NCBI GenBank assembly: GCA_900540455.1
Contig: UQGD01000051.1
Span: forward strand, 1 to 10,092
DNA from: an uncultured Faecalibacterium sp.
GTDB taxonomy: Bacteria; Bacillota; Clostridia; Oscillospirales; Ruminococcaceae
Reading direction: 5' to 3'
DNA: 10,092 nt
The notes beneath the pieces are model-generated. The model had not been told where the DNA came from, made no database searches, and saw nothing but the letters and a program-made list of their open reading frames with translations. The stretch's first letter is position 1, and each line of letters starts with the position of its first letter. Positions 1 to 6,303 of this stretch are shown one piece after another. A program made the translations under genes and the position numbers.

Positions 1-90
1 TGCACAAAATCGTCAGTCGGCGGGCAATGGTTTCTTATTCGGAGGCAGCCAACAGCGCCCCCCTTGTGGTCACAAACCTCTGTTATAAGC
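1..90. other. Noncoding 3' flank of the phosphorylase gene
   Basis: This stretch lies downstream of the minus-strand phosphorylase stop codon. I see no convincing gene start and no stem followed by a T-run on the minus strand, so the operon may continue past the window edge or terminate there. The only structure seen is a short near-palindrome, TTGTG-GT-CACAA, at 64-75. Confidence 0.4.
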
Positions 91-2253
91 TCAGATCTCG
101 TACCATTTGATCTCGTTGGCCTCCAGATGCAGGGCAAAGCTGCTGCCGTCGCCACGGTAGATCGTGGTATCCTGGGGCTGGTAGGTGTTGTTCACCACGC
201 AGTATTTGCCGTTTTTGACATAAGCGTGGACTTCCACATTGCAGTTCTCGCTGAACCAGGTGTGCAGCTGCTCCTCGCTGTGGCTGGCCCACAGGATCGC
301 GCGGTGCAGCACACGGTTGTTGACAAAGCTGTAAGGCAGGCCGCTGATGTACACGCCGCGGCCCTGGCCGTAGCTGTGCACGGCCATCTGCACTTCCTTG
401 TCCTGCTGTACCAGCACCTGGGCATCCTCCAGGGCGTAGATGCTCTTTTTGCCCTCGCCAAAGTCCACCGTGTGCTCGGGGCAGTCTGCCAGGATGAAGT
501 GATCCCGGTGCTCCTCCCAGTTGTACTTGTCGTAGTTCAGGGTAAAGCCGGTCTCTTTCTCCACACCCAGCACGCTGGCCAGCTGCAGGAAACGGCCCTG
601 GTACTGATGGCCGCCCGGCTCGCCCACGCCGATGATGCCGCCGCCGTTCCAGACGAACTGCTTGATGGCAGCTGCCACGGTGGGCTCCTCCCACCAGCGG
701 CCGCCGGTGTGGGCGGTGTCGGCATCGCCCACGTTGATCAGCACATCGATATCCTTCAGGATAGAGGGGTCAGCCTGGATGTCCGCAAAGCTGATGAACT
801 TTACATCAAACGGTGCGCCGGACAATGCCTCGATGACGCCGGCATAGCTGTAATTCTGCTTCTGGTACAGTGCGTGGTGGACCATATGGCAGCCCCAGGC
901 ACGCATCTTGCCCCAGCAGTTCAGCACGGCCACCCGCTTGACGCAGTAGGGGGTGGTGCCCTTGATGTTCTCGTACAGCTCACGGAACTCATCGCAAACG
1001 CTCTGGACGTAGTCCACAAACTCCGGGAAATCCAAAGCCAGCTTCAGGTAGCCGCCGTAGCCGATGCGGTCGATGGGTTTGCGCAGGATGGCGCGCCGGG
1101 CCGTGACCCAGTTTTCCTTTGCCTCCCGCACCGGGTCGCCCCCTTCGTGGAAGGTATCCGGGAAGAAGTAGGGCAAAAAGCGGCCCTCGGTGTACTTGAC
1201 GCCCTCGATATCCGAGATCAGACGCAGGGTGGAGCCATTGCCCACACTGCCCACCACGGCATCCAGCCCGATGGTCTGGAACTCCGGCATAAAGGGCTCG
1301 GTGCCGATCCAGTGGTCGCCCAGGAACATCATGGCTTCGCACCCGCACTCGTGGGTGATGTCTACCATCTCCTTGGCAAGCTTCGCCACCTCCCGGCGCT
1401 GGAAGGCCTGGAAGTCGCTGAACTCCTTGCTGGGCACACGATACTGGTTGTTGTAGTAGCCCTGGTCAATGATGTACTCCGGGCGGAACTTATAGCCCAC
1501 CTCCCGCTCGAACTGCTCCAGGATGTAGGGGCTGACCGAAGCCGAATAGCCGTACCAGTCCACATACTTCTCCCGCTTCAGCTCATCAAACACCAGGGTG
1601 AACTGGTGGAAGAAGGTGGTATAGCGGATCACGTTGACATACGGATGATCGGCGATGAACTTCCGCAGACGCTCCATGGAGTATTTGTGGGTCTTGGGCT
1701 GGCGCACGTCAAAGGTGATCTGATGCTCAAAGTTGGTCCAGCCATTGGTGGTGGCGTTGTACATATGCACCGGGTCCCAGATCAGGTAGGCCAAAAAGCT
1801 CACCGTATACTCATGGAACGGCTCGGCCTGCACGGTCACGCAGCCATCGGCATAGCTCCAGCGGTCAGGGGAGACCACCTGGCCGGTGGTGCGGTCCACT
1901 ACCTCCCACCAGCGGGTGATATCATCGTTGGTGTTCACCATCATCAGCTCCGGGCTGATGCCCTTCATCAGCGGGATGGTCACTGTGTCCCCATCAGCCG
2001 TGTAAAAGCCGGTCATGATATAGCACTGCTGCACCTCGTCCGGGTTGGCTTTGGCCCAGGCGTTGTCCTTGCGGGTGGTGTAGTAGGTAGAGTAGATCTT
2101 TGCATCTGCATCCCGCAGCTGCTGGGGAAAATCCGTTCCGTCGCAGTCACGGATGGCATCTGCGCCCCACTGCTGCAGGATGTCCAGCGTTTGGGGCACA
2201 ACGTCCAGGTCCGTGGGGATAGTCACGCGGCCGGTCTTTTTGATATCAGCCAT
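91..2253 (-). CDS. lnpA: GH112 1,3-beta-galactosyl-N-acetylhexosamine phosphorylase
   Basis: This 720-residue cytoplasmic enzyme should reversibly phosphorolyse Gal-beta-1,3-GalNAc or Gal-beta-1,3-GlcNAc to alpha-galactose 1-phosphate plus the free N-acetylhexosamine (EC 2.4.1.211). The sequence matches the GH112 layout: an N-terminal catalytic barrel (about 1-435), a middle Rossmann-like domain (about 438-660, including NGGGIIGVGEPGG near 536-548) and a small C-terminal beta domain (about 665-720). The motif MMFLGDHWIG puts an Asp at position 313, the same number I recall for the proposed catalytic acid of the Bifidobacterium longum enzyme. WDPVHMYN (159-166) and S336 also fall at remembered sugar-site positions. 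Length is slightly below the roughly 750 residues of the bifidobacterial form. No signal peptide is visible. An AAGGAG site lies 8 nt before the ATG. It is the last visible gene of the transporter operon, 42 nt after the small membrane protein gene. Preference for GNB, LNB or galactosyl-rhamnose (a GH112 side activity) cannot be settled by eye. Confidence 0.95.
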   Translation of the reverse strand: MADIKKTGRVTIPTDLDVVPQTLDILQQWGADAIRDCDGTDFPQQLRDADAKIYSTYYTTRKDNAWAKANPDEVQQCYIMTGFYTADGDTVTIPLMKGISPELMMVNTNDDITRWWEVVDRTTGQVVSPDRWSYADGCVTVQAEPFHEYTVSFLAYLIWDPVHMYNATTNGWTNFEHQITFDVRQPKTHKYSMERLRKFIADHPYVNVIRYTTFFHQFTLVFDELKREKYVDWYGYSASVSPYILEQFEREVGYKFRPEYIIDQGYYNNQYRVPSKEFSDFQAFQRREVAKLAKEMVDITHECGCEAMMFLGDHWIGTEPFMPEFQTIGLDAVVGSVGNGSTLRLISDIEGVKYTEGRFLPYFFPDTFHEGGDPVREAKENWVTARRAILRKPIDRIGYGGYLKLALDFPEFVDYVQSVCDEFRELYENIKGTTPYCVKRVAVLNCWGKMRAWGCHMVHHALYQKQNYSYAGVIEALSGAPFDVKFISFADIQADPSILKDIDVLINVGDADTAHTGGRWWEEPTVAAAIKQFVWNGGGIIGVGEPGGHQYQGRFLQLASVLGVEKETGFTLNYDKYNWEEHRDHFILADCPEHTVDFGEGKKSIYALEDAQVLVQQDKEVQMAVHSYGQGRGVYISGLPYSFVNNRVLHRAILWASHSEEQLHTWFSENCNVEVHAYVKNGKYCVVNNTYQPQDTTIYRGDGSSFALHLEANEIKWYEI

Positions 2254-2295
2254 ATAGTTTGCTCCTTCAAATCCAATTCAGGTCCCGACCGGGGG

Positions 2296-2484
2296 TCAGT
2301 CCTGGTACTTATTATTATAAATGTACAGCACAGCCAGCAGCAGCGCCACACCCACGATCATGATGCCCAGGCCGGCCAGCTGGCCGGTCATCTTCCAGCC
2401 GGCCACCACCAGCGCCAGCGCCAGCACAAACAGCACCAGCATCAGGATCACGCGCACCATGGGGTTAGACTCGTTATGTTTCAT
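2296..2484 (-). CDS. Small two-helix membrane protein of the transporter operon
   Basis: This 62-residue protein is not a family I recognise. It has a short polar N-terminus (MKHNESNP), two hydrophobic stretches at about residues 9-30 and 35-56 joined by a short turn (KMTGQ), and a polar tail (YNNKYQD). It is probably a hairpin membrane protein. It is probably real: it starts at ATG 11 nt after the second permease stop, its Shine-Dalgarno (AAGGTGA, 6 nt spacing) overlaps that stop codon, and it shares the GC-ending codon use of its neighbours. Its position between permease and phosphorylase suggests a role with the transporter, such as assembly, stability or regulation, but that is only inference. 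A function unrelated to transport is equally possible. Confidence 0.75.
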   Translation of the reverse strand: MKHNESNPMVRVILMLVLFVLALALVVAGWKMTGQLAGLGIMIVGVALLLAVLYIYNNKYQD

Positions 2485-2495
2485 TCCGGCTCACC

Positions 2496-3395
2496 TTACC
2501 CTTTCAGGCCGCCCACGGTCATGCCCTGGGTCAGCTGCTTTTGCACACAGATGTACAGGATCAGCGTCGGCAGCATCACCAACACAAGGCCAGCGTACAT
2601 GGTGCCGTACTGCGCGGCGCTCTGCTGGGCCTGCATCAGGTTCAGCAGACCTACCGGCAGGGTGCGGGGGGCTTTGGTGGAGCTCATCAGGGTCATGGAG
2701 ATGATGTATTCGTTCCAGAACGAGAGGAAGTTGAACAGGATGATAGTGATGATGGAGGGCTTTGCCATGGGGAAGATGATCTTGACCATGGCAGAGAAGT
2801 AGCCTGCGCCGTCGATGTAGGCGGCCTCCTCAAAATCATGGGGCAGGGTGGCAAAATAGCCGGACAGCAGGTAGATGGTAAAGGGCAGCGCCGTGGCAGC
2901 GTAAACCACCGCCAGCACAAACAGGTTGTTCAGCAAAAAGCCGCTGCCAAAGATGGATTTCAGCGCCGCGTCGCCGTCCCGCAGCATCAGGAAGATGGGC
3001 ACGACGATGTAGTTGACGTTGATGAACAGGCCCGCCATGAACAGGGTGTTCAGCACCTTGCGGCCACGGAACTTGAACCGGGACAGGCAGTAGGCTGCGG
3101 GCAGCGCAATGACCAGCAGCAGGATCAGGGCCAGAGAGGTGACGATGACCGAGTTGAGCATATACTGGCCCATCTGCGCACCGTTCCAGGCGTTGACAAA
3201 GTTCTGCCAGTAGAAGCCCGCAGGCAGCGCCCAGGGGTTGCCGTAGAACTCCGAGTTCTGCTTGATGGATGCCATAAAGACCCAGGCCACCGGCACAAGG
3301 ATGGTCACTGCCAGCAGGATCAGGACCAGATAGATGAAGAATTTGTACAGACCCTCAGCAGAGCGGGGGGCCTTTTGAGCAGTTGTTTCCTGCAT
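2496..3395 (-). CDS. Sugar ABC transporter permease, MalG-like (CUT1)
   Basis: This 299-residue integral membrane protein is the second permease of a binding-protein-dependent sugar importer. The cytoplasmic EAA loop that docks the ATPase is clear at about 190-209 (EEAAYIDGAGYF, with a proline at 209 in IIFPMAKP). Hydrophobic segments fit six helices, starting at about residues 18-41 and ending at about 265-285, and the C-terminus VGGLKG is typical of MalG-type subunits. The ATG start is supported by GAGGAGGG 9 nt upstream, placed directly after the first permease's stop; the two genes are 17 nt apart, which implies translational coupling. Substrate is inferred from context as galacto-N-biose/lacto-N-biose, because the operon ends with the GH112 phosphorylase. 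No ATP-binding subunit accompanies it here. Confidence 0.93.
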   Translation of the reverse strand: MQETTAQKAPRSAEGLYKFFIYLVLILLAVTILVPVAWVFMASIKQNSEFYGNPWALPAGFYWQNFVNAWNGAQMGQYMLNSVIVTSLALILLLVIALPAAYCLSRFKFRGRKVLNTLFMAGLFINVNYIVVPIFLMLRDGDAALKSIFGSGFLLNNLFVLAVVYAATALPFTIYLLSGYFATLPHDFEEAAYIDGAGYFSAMVKIIFPMAKPSIITIILFNFLSFWNEYIISMTLMSSTKAPRTLPVGLLNLMQAQQSAAQYGTMYAGLVLVMLPTLILYICVQKQLTQGMTVGGLKG

Positions 3396-3412
3396 AGTTC
3401 AATACCCTCCTC

Positions 3413-4297
3413 TCAGAATTCCAGGGGCTCACGGCTGGTGGCCCGGTTGACACAGGCGGACAAGGCAAAGGAGAACAGGAAGATCACCACGCCGATGGCC
3501 ATGCTGTATCCGTACAGGCCAGCGTCCTTCTGGCTGTACATATAGTTCAGCGCCACGTCCGATGCACCGTTGGGGCCGCCGCTGGTCATTGCCTTGACGA
3601 ACAGGAAGGCCATGTTGATGGTGGAGATAATGAAGAAGGTCAGGGTGGTGCGGATGTTGGTCCAGATCAGGGGAATGGTGATCTGGAAGAACTGGGTCAG
3701 ACGTCCGGCGCCGTCCAGGTTGGCGCTTTCGTACAGGCTGGCGGGCACCGAGGACATGGAGGCCATGTACATGACCATGTAGTAGCCTACAGCCTGCCAG
3801 ACCATGGCGATGATCAGAGAGGGGATGACCAGTTTTTCGCCCTTCCAAAGGATGGGGTCGGTCATATCCCGGAACAGGCCGATGATGCTGTTCAGCATGC
3901 CATTCTCCGGCTTATAGATGGCGGAAAAGATGCCCGAGATGACGACGACCGACAGGATGTTGGGGATGTAGAATACGATGCGGAAGAAGTTCTGTCCCCG
4001 CAGTTTCTCCCGGGTGAGGATGGCCGCAAACACCAGCGCAAATGCAAAGGTGACGATGGTGACCACCACCACCAGCAGGATCATGTTCTGCATCGAGCGG
4101 ATGAACTGCGTGTCGTGCAGCAGCTGCCGGAAGTTTTTCAGCCCTACGAAGGTCTCGTTGGGGGAGTAAGCGCCACGCTCATACAGCGACATACGGAACA
4201 CGTTGAGGGTGGGCAGGATCATGAAAATAAAGAACAGGATGGTGGCAGGTGCAACGCACAGCACCAGAAACCGCTTGCGGTTTTTATCTTTGTTCAT
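3413..4297 (-). CDS. Sugar ABC transporter permease, MalF-like (CUT1)
   Basis: This 294-residue integral membrane protein is the first permease of the importer. A basic N-terminus (MNKDKNRKRF) precedes a first helix at about 11-32. The EAA-type loop is at about 190-209 (YESANLDGAGRL, ending ITIPLIW), with Ser replacing the first Ala of the usual EAA, which is common in MalF/UgpA-type subunits. Length is typical for the short MalF-like class without a large periplasmic insertion. The start ATG has a GGAG site 12 nt upstream, slightly long spacing, and no better in-frame start is visible. It is the first gene after the attenuator that follows the binding-protein gene, and I see no separate promoter in the 56 nt between attenuator and start, so its transcription probably depends on read-through. 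Confidence 0.93.
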   Translation of the reverse strand: MNKDKNRKRFLVLCVAPATILFFIFMILPTLNVFRMSLYERGAYSPNETFVGLKNFRQLLHDTQFIRSMQNMILLVVVVTIVTFAFALVFAAILTREKLRGQNFFRIVFYIPNILSVVVISGIFSAIYKPENGMLNSIIGLFRDMTDPILWKGEKLVIPSLIIAMVWQAVGYYMVMYMASMSSVPASLYESANLDGAGRLTQFFQITIPLIWTNIRTTLTFFIISTINMAFLFVKAMTSGGPNGASDVALNYMYSQKDAGLYGYSMAIGVVIFLFSFALSACVNRATSREPLEF

Positions 4298-4309
4298 CTG
4301 GTATGACCG

Positions 4310-4313
4310 CTCC
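4310..4313 (-). promoter_or_regulatory. Ribosome binding site of the MalF-like permease
   Basis: On the minus strand, AAAGGAG precedes the ATG with a 12-nt gap after GGAG. This is longer than the 6-9 nt seen for the other genes here, and it is the only candidate that supports the chosen start. Confidence 0.55.
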
Positions 4314-4330
4314 TTTCAAAAAATAGGGAC

Positions 4331-4355
4331 GCGCCTTATCCGGCGCAGCGGATAA
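4331..4355 (-). other. Two mutually exclusive hairpins behind the attenuator
   Basis: Two stems share bases. TTATCCG (4336-4342) pairs with CGGATAA (4349-4355) across a 6-nt loop, while GCGCC (4331-4335) pairs with GGCGC (4342-4346) across another 6-nt loop. They cannot form together. The arm at 4349-4355 also runs into the T-tract of the terminator. This is the leader of the permease part of the transcript. Confidence 0.45.
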
Positions 4356-4385
4356 AAAAAGCGGGGGCGGACGAACCGCCCCCGC
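4354..4385 (-). terminator. Intrinsic terminator/attenuator between binding protein and permeases
   Basis: On the minus strand, a perfect 10-bp stem GCGGGGGCGG/CCGCCCCCGC (plus coordinates 4361-4370 and 4376-4385) with a 5-nt TTCGT loop is followed directly by seven T residues (4360-4354). It follows the binding-protein gene and precedes the co-directional permeases. Partial termination here would give more binding protein than permease, a known arrangement in CUT1 operons. Confidence 0.9.
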
Positions 4386-4486
4386 CGGATAGGGCAGGGT
4401 TTCGGCAAAGCCGTGCGATCTTATTCCTGGCGGTTCAGGTGACGCAGCCAATGCTGCGGTTTGCAGGATCGCGGGTTGTCGCCGGT
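4386..4486 (-). other. 3' untranslated stretch of the binding-protein gene
   Basis: About 100 nt separate the binding-protein stop from the terminator. It contains two small stem-loops, CGCAGC/GCTGCG (4443-4458, 4-nt loop) and CGGC/GCCG (around 4404-4414). No start codon with a ribosome site is seen. The hairpins may stabilise the short monocistronic transcript. Confidence 0.35.
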
Positions 4487-5863
4487 TTACTCAATGATGT
4501 TGGCACGCATCTGATCGCTGGCGGACTTGATGCCGTCCACCCACTGCTGCTCGGTCATGCTGCCGGAGACCAGGGAGTTGACGGGGTCAAAGAACACGGT
4601 GCGGACTTCCAGGCCGGGGATAGCGGTAAAGGAAGCGAAGTTGCCCATAGCAGCCTTAGCGCCGTTGTCGTAGATGGAGTAGAACATCTTGTTGTCCCCC
4701 TCCAGGGTGTCGGCCACGCCCAGCACCGGCTGGATCGCACCAGCCTCAGCAAACAGCTTGCAGGCAGTGTCGCTGTACAAGAAAGCCAGGAACTGCTTGG
4801 CAGCGTCGATGTGCTCGGCGCCAGCGGGGATCCAGGCCTGCTCGAACCAGGTGTAGCTGTAGCTGTCGCCGCCAGCCTTGACAGCGGGCAGAGCGGTCAT
4901 GCCCCACTTGAAGCCGTCAGCACGGGGAGCCTCTGCCATCTCGCCCACGATCCAGGTGCCGTTGGGCATGAAGATGGCCTTGTTGTCCAGCACCAGCTGC
5001 TGGTTCTGGGTGAAGTCCTGATCGTTGGCCTGTGCCGGGGTGATGGGGTTGGTGTAGGAAGCCAGCTTGTTGACGATGTCAAAGCAGGTCTGTGCCTCCG
5101 GGGTATCCCAGATGCCTTCCTCGTAACGGGTGGCCTTGTTGAAGAAGTCCGGGCCGCCTGCAGAGTACATCAGAGCATAGAAGAAAGCGTCAAAGTAGCC
5201 GGTGGTGGGGTAGGTGAACAGGTAGCTGCCGTCTGCCTTGGCCTTATCGCCCAGCTCCCACATCTCGTCCCAGGTGGTGGGCACGGTCCAGCCCTTTTCC
5301 TCCAGGTAGCCTGCGTTGTAGAACAGGCCGCAGGGGCTGTAGAACATGGGGGCCAGGTAGGTTTTGCCATCGCCGTACGGATTGGTCAGAGAAGTGTCGG
5401 TAAAGCCGCCGGCGATCTTCTCGCTGACCTTAGCGCTCTCGCCGGGGATGGTCATGCTCAGCATGTCGGTGATGTCGGCGATCAGGTTGCCCTTGATGAA
5501 CTGCTCGGTCAGAGCAGCCTCACGGCCGGTAGCCAGGTGGACCACATCGGGGTAGTCGCCGCCCTGCATGGAGGGGCCGATGACATCCTCCAGGTTCTTG
5601 TCGGTGGTCAGCTCCACCTGGATGCCGGTCTCAGCGGTAAAGGCCTCGGCGACCTTCTTCCACATATCAGAGCCATACGCAGTCTCAATGGCGGCCACCT
5701 TGATGGTCTCAGCCGGTGCAGCAGAGGATGCTGCGCTGGAAGCTGCGGCAGAGCTGGAAACAGCGGTGGAGCTGCTGGAAGAGCCGCCGCAGGCTGCCAG
5801 GCCCAGGGCTGCTGCACTCACGCCAACGGCTTTCAGGAAATTGCGACGAGAAATGCGTTTCAT
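4487..5863 (-). CDS. Sugar ABC transporter solute-binding lipoprotein (family 1)
   Basis: This 458-residue extracellular lipoprotein captures the sugar and delivers it to the two permeases downstream. The N-terminus has an n-region MKRISRRNFLK, a hydrophobic stretch, and the lipobox LAAC with the lipidated Cys at 25. SRRNFLK (5-11) also fits the twin-arginine consensus, so Tat export is possible. A Ser/Ala-only linker (about 28-49) tethers the mature domain, which starts near TIKVAAIETAYG. The rest has the usual family-1 pattern: WKKVAEAFTAETGIQV near the start, YPDVVHL, and NGTWIVGEM in the second lobe. ATG is supported by GGAGG 9 nt upstream. The ligand is inferred as galacto-N-biose/lacto-N-biose from the linked GH112 enzyme and kinase, in parallel with bifidobacterial GltA; sequence alone does not prove it. 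Confidence 0.92.
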   Translation of the reverse strand: MKRISRRNFLKAVGVSAAALGLAACGGSSSSSTAVSSSAAASSAASSAAPAETIKVAAIETAYGSDMWKKVAEAFTAETGIQVELTTDKNLEDVIGPSMQGGDYPDVVHLATGREAALTEQFIKGNLIADITDMLSMTIPGESAKVSEKIAGGFTDTSLTNPYGDGKTYLAPMFYSPCGLFYNAGYLEEKGWTVPTTWDEMWELGDKAKADGSYLFTYPTTGYFDAFFYALMYSAGGPDFFNKATRYEEGIWDTPEAQTCFDIVNKLASYTNPITPAQANDQDFTQNQQLVLDNKAIFMPNGTWIVGEMAEAPRADGFKWGMTALPAVKAGGDSYSYTWFEQAWIPAGAEHIDAAKQFLAFLYSDTACKLFAEAGAIQPVLGVADTLEGDNKMFYSIYDNGAKAAMGNFASFTAIPGLEVRTVFFDPVNSLVSGSMTEQQWVDGIKSASDQMRANIIE

Positions 5864-5891
5864 AAGTCATATCCTCCATTATTTTATAGGA

Positions 5892-5937
5892 CGCTGCGCG
5901 CCAGGACAGGTCTGGCCATGCGCTCGATCTTGCAGCG
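5892..5937 (-). other. Structured 5' leader of the binding-protein mRNA
   Basis: Between the predicted start of transcription and the ribosome site, CGCTGC (5892-5897) can pair with GCAGCG (5932-5937), enclosing GCCAG/CTGGC (5900-5904 with 5912-5916, 7-nt loop). No T-run follows, so it is a leader stem rather than a terminator. Confidence 0.4.
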
Positions 5938-5955
5938 CCCGTCAATCCTGACTTA

Positions 5956-5984
5956 ATAATAGTGGCTTTTTTTCAGTTCCACAA
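5956..5984 (-). promoter_or_regulatory. Predicted sigma-A promoter of the transporter/phosphorylase operon
   Basis: Read on the minus strand, TTGTGG (5984-5979) and TATTAT (5961-5956) are separated by 17 nt. The -10 box matches consensus at five of six positions and the -35 box is weak, as expected for a promoter that needs an activator. Transcription would start near 5949, about 85 nt before the ATG at 5863. Confidence 0.55.
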
Positions 5985-5995
5985 GGCTTTTCTTG

Positions 5996-6026
5996 TTGCA
6001 GTTTTTAGAAATATTGCTTTTAGAAA
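5996..6026. repeat. Direct repeat, candidate AraC-type operator
   Basis: TTTTAGAAA occurs exactly at 6003-6011 and again at 6018-6026, a 15-bp period, each preceded by TTGC (5996 and 6014). The pair sits roughly 54-77 bp upstream of the predicted transporter transcription start, where AraC-family activators commonly bind. Operator function is inference. Confidence 0.4.
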
Positions 6027-6164
6027 AAATGGATTCGTTAAAGTGACGGTTCCGAAGATGGTTTTTTGTGAGAAGTGCTGTTTTTCCAACGAATGTCCCG
6101 TGTTTTACACAAATCAAAGCCCGAAAACCGGCGCGTTCTCTGTGTATGCTGTCCAAAAAGACTC

Positions 6165-6193
6165 TTGCAAAATGCGGCATCATTCCCTATAAT
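6165..6193 (+). promoter_or_regulatory. Predicted sigma-A promoter of the araC-type gene and nahK
   Basis: TTGCAA (6165-6170) and a perfect TATAAT (6188-6193) are separated by 17 nt. Transcription would start near 6200, leaving a leader of about 100 nt before the proposed CTG start at 6301. Confidence 0.75.
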
Positions 6194-6197
6194 AGAG

Positions 6198-6258
6198 GCA
6201 GCCGCCAGGGCGGAGCAGCAGGGAGACCGGCTGCTGCCTGGCTGCATCTTGCGATGCA
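6198..6258 (+). other. Structured 5' leader of the regulator mRNA
   Basis: The leader can fold into a three-way junction: closing stem GCAGCC/GGCTGC (6198-6203 with 6240-6245), stem CCGCC/GGCGG (6202-6206 with 6209-6213, overlapping the closing stem by two bases and with only a 2-nt loop) and stem GCAGCAG/CTGCTGC (6215-6221 with 6231-6237). A separate hairpin TGCATC/GATGCA (6243-6248 with 6253-6258, TTGC loop) uses bases of the closing stem, so the two are alternatives. It matches no riboswitch class I recognise. Confidence 0.4.
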
Positions 6259-6286
6259 CTTTAGATAAATTGCTGAAAGTGGGAAG

Positions 6287-6303
6287 GGAGGGGCTGTCCG
6301 CTG
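6287..6303 (+). promoter_or_regulatory. Ribosome binding site and CTG start of the araC-type gene
   Basis: A purine-rich GGGAAGGGAGGGG (6281-6293) contains GGAGG at 6287-6291, followed 9 nt later by CTG at 6301. In this frame no ATG, GTG or TTG exists between the upstream TGA (6274) and a GTG at 6487, which lies inside the sensor domain. The site therefore decides the start. Confidence 0.6.

Larger units (their letters stand above)
5864..6300. promoter_or_regulatory. Divergent control region between binding protein and araC-type gene
   Basis: This 437-bp region is more AT-rich than its flanks and holds no supported gene. It carries one promoter for each direction, a direct repeat at 5996-6026 next to the transporter promoter, and structured leaders on both sides. 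A weak inverted repeat GTGT-TTT-ACAC lies around 6100-6110. Short open frames occur on both strands but lack ribosome sites. Confidence 0.7.

Noticed and set aside
64..2802. 912-codon plus-strand open frame
   Set aside because: It is antisense and in codon register with the GH112 gene and the small membrane gene, has a low-complexity His/Val/Leu/Ala composition, and is explained by the lack of TTA/CTA/TCA sense codons.
2541..3545. 334-codon plus-strand open frame
   Set aside because: In-register antisense of the MalG-like permease, very rich in Gln, Asp and His; the sense frame has clear family motifs.
4361..4385. The GC-rich hairpin as a plus-strand terminator
   Set aside because: No T-run follows on the plus strand; the T-run is present only in the minus-strand reading, which fits the operon direction.
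4439..5956. 505-codon plus-strand open frame
   Set aside because: In-register antisense of the solute-binding lipoprotein gene, Gly/Val/His rich and without a recognisable domain.
5953..6192. 76-codon frames on both strands in the divergent intergenic region
   Set aside because: They overlap each other and the predicted promoters, lack ribosome sites and show no recognisable protein features.
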